From Verrucomicrobiales bacterium (GTDB lineage Bacteria; Verrucomicrobiota; Verrucomicrobiia; Limisphaerales; UBA1096): DNA of 7,910 bases. Below, piece by piece: positions 6,494 through 7,910 of this stretch. Below the pieces are notes generated by a model. It ran no database searches, was not told the DNA's origin, and saw nothing but the letters and a program-made list of their open reading frames with translations. Each line of letters opens with the position of its first letter. The stretch's first letter is position 1. The position numbers and the translations under genes are program-made. Location of the stretch: positions 1 to 7,910 of the forward strand of contig JAPPPH010000472.1 in the NCBI GenBank assembly GCA_028817635.1, in the 5' to 3' direction.

Positions 6494-7910
6494 GCTGAAC
6501 TGTTCGCGGTCTGCGCTTGTTTTGGCGCTTGGTTTTTGGTGGGGTTGTGTTCCTTTTCCAGAGCTTCGAATTTTCTTGCGACGATTTTGACGCAGTAAAA
6601 CCAGAGGGCGACGATGATGCAGGTGAACACTCCGAGCAGTTGCAGGCCAAGCAGGCTGGTCTCGAGATGACCGGCTTCATTGCGCTTGTTCAAAATCATC
6701 GGAACGAGTAACGCGATCAGCAGGGCGGCGACCTTGCCGGTGCGTTGGACGAATACCTCGACGAATGCCCGTGCCACATATTTTTCCTGACGCGAAAGCG
6801 GGTTGTACAGTGTCTCGCGTCCGGTTTGGTTGACGGAGTAGGCGAAGGTACTGTCGGCAATCTTCAGCAAACTACCTGCGATGAGGATCGGAGCGATTAA
6901 GAAAAAGAGAGAGCTGAGCGCGATGGAGAGGGGGAGGATGAGCAGGATCCAGTGGATGCGGTAGTTGGGGAATTTCGCGGCGATGATGCTGAAGCCAAGC
7001 TGAATGACGAGTGCAGCGATGTTTCCGATCGCATAGACCGTTCCGAAATGACTGCCGAGGTCGCCCTTGTCCACAAACCGCTCGGTCATCGCGGTGAACT
7101 GAAAGTCGAGCACCTCGGAAGTGACCTCATAAAAGCCGACGATCCCGCCGATGGCGATCAGGTATCGGGATTTGAAGACGAGCGAAGCGCCCTCGAGTGC
7201 GGCGATGAATTTCTTTTTTGGAACCTCATCCGGAGTGGGATCGGGTTCGTTGTGAGGGATGGTCTTGGCCATCCATCCGGCAAATGCCGCCAGCACACAA
7301 ATGCCAACGCCGAGTCCGATGACCACGTGAAGCCATTGCTGGTTGGTCATCTCCGAGATCCAACCGCGAAAGTAGGTGCTGCCAATGGCGCCACCGGAGA
7401 CGGCACCCAGCACGATGAACCCGTAAAGCCGCTTGGCATTCTTTAGATCGACCGTGTCGTGGAGGAAGGAGAAAAACGCCGCCAGCATCAGGCTGATGTA
7501 AAGGTCGCCAAACCAGTAGAATAGCCAAACGGTCAGTTCACTGGGATTGTTGATTTGAACGGCGAAGTAGACGGTCATGGCGATGACCAAGCCCATGCAG
7601 GTGTAGGTGAGCACCTGGCGCTTGGCCAAGCGCGTGACCAGCGTGAGGAATAGGACGATCAAAAATGCGATGACCAGATTCATGCCCTTGGCCAATAGTT
7701 CTGCACCACTGCCGAGCAATTCAATCGAACCCAACTGAAGAACAAGTTCAGGGGAGATCTTACCGAGGAGCAGATCGAGTTGATCGAAAAAACCTCGAAG
7801 TACCTCCGGCAGTTTGAAAGTTGATTCGCCGTCGTATTGGCCGATGAAGAGGCTTTTTTTCAGTGGCTTAAGTATCCAGAAAATCATCAACACGAGGTTG
7901 ATGTAGAGGA
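6490..7910 (-). CDS. ATP/ADP translocase-like (Npt/NTT-type) membrane carrier, N-terminus missing
   Basis: Multi-pass inner-membrane carrier of the major-facilitator-like ATP:ADP antiporter group. The frame stays open to the window edge (LYINLVLMIFWILKPLKKSLF upstream of a GTG at 7893), so the true start lies outside. About ten hydrophobic segments are visible, including MNLVIAFLIVLFLTLVTRLA, VLTYTCMGLVIAMTVYFAVQ, WLFYWFGDLYISLMLAAFF, LYGFIVLGAVSGGAIGS, WLHVVIGLGVGICVLAAFAG and LLGLQLLGVFTCIIVALWFY. The family feel comes from LKPLKKSLF near the first helix, FFSFLHDTVDLKNAKRLYGF, and RETLYNPLSRQEKYVARAFV followed by a QRTGK segment, which match free-living bacterial translocase-like proteins. 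The substrate of these homologues is generally unproven, and nucleotide exchange should not be assumed. The hydrophilic C-tail is rich in Lys, Gln and Asn. One iterated palindrome lies within it. It ends TAA, overlapping the TAG of the convergent acyl-CoA synthetase. Confidence 0.8.
   Translation of the reverse strand, partial: LYINLVLMIFWILKPLKKSLFIGQYDGESTFKLPEVLRGFFDQLDLLLGKISPELVLQLGSIELLGSGAELLAKGMNLVIAFLIVLFLTLVTRLAKRQVLTYTCMGLVIAMTVYFAVQINNPSELTVWLFYWFGDLYISLMLAAFFSFLHDTVDLKNAKRLYGFIVLGAVSGGAIGSTYFRGWISEMTNQQWLHVVIGLGVGICVLAAFAGWMAKTIPHNEPDPTPDEVPKKKFIAALEGASLVFKSRYLIAIGGIVGFYEVTSEVLDFQFTAMTERFVDKGDLGSHFGTVYAIGNIAALVIQLGFSIIAAKFPNYRIHWILLILPLSIALSSLFFLIAPILIAGSLLKIADSTFAYSVNQTGRETLYNPLSRQEKYVARAFVEVFVQRTGKVAALLIALLVPMILNKRNEAGHLETSLLGLQLLGVFTCIIVALWFYCVKIVARKFEALEKEHNPTKNQAPKQAQTANSSA
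7619..7632. repeat. Iterated palindrome CGCTTGGCCAAGCG, coding copy
   Basis: Exact copy inside the carrier gene; here the palindrome extends to 16 bases (7618-7633, GCGCTTGGCCAAGCGC). It is read from the minus strand as RLAKR in the hydrophilic loop after a membrane segment (LFLTLVTRLAKRQVLTY), a place tolerant of basic residues. Confidence 0.85.

Overview
The window carries six protein genes, two of them cut by the window edges, packed closely with only short gaps (the largest is 127 bases). A DUF1553 (PSD1) protein, a family expanded in Planctomycetota and Verrucomicrobiota, together with a Rex repressor and a bacterial ATP/ADP-translocase-like carrier, suggests a free-living member of the PVC group, most likely Verrucomicrobiota. 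This lineage call is inference from gene content only. No tRNA, rRNA, CRISPR array, IS element or transposase is visible.

Layout: (1) positions 1-1157 (+), the C-terminal part of a DUF1553 protein, followed 6 bases later by rex (1164-1796, +), probably one transcript. (2) A 127-base gap between the convergent genes rex and aspS. It holds a 14-base palindrome abutting the rex stop codon, a 24-bp imperfect inverted repeat with another copy of the palindrome in its loop, and a probable terminator for rex that reaches into the end of aspS. (3) aspS (aspartyl-tRNA synthetase, 1924-3744, -) downstream of an RNase D gene (rnd, 3828-4901, -). The 83-base gap between them carries a terminator-like hairpin whose U-tract ends only five bases before the aspS ATG. 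(4) An 80-base divergent gap, then a long-chain acyl-CoA synthetase (4982-6493, +). It meets, with a 4-base overlap of stop codons, a convergent membrane carrier of the ATP/ADP translocase (Npt/NTT-like) type (6490 to beyond 7910, -).

The genes are mostly unrelated housekeeping functions (redox sensing, tRNA charging, RNA processing, fatty-acid activation, transport) and do not form an evident pathway. The most striking signal is not a gene. The perfect palindrome GCTTGGCCAAGC occurs six times exactly, plus one one-mismatch copy, both between genes and inside coding sequence, in more than one reading phase. This looks like a highly iterated palindrome, comparable in kind to cyanobacterial HIP1, and it is the best candidate for something undescribed here.
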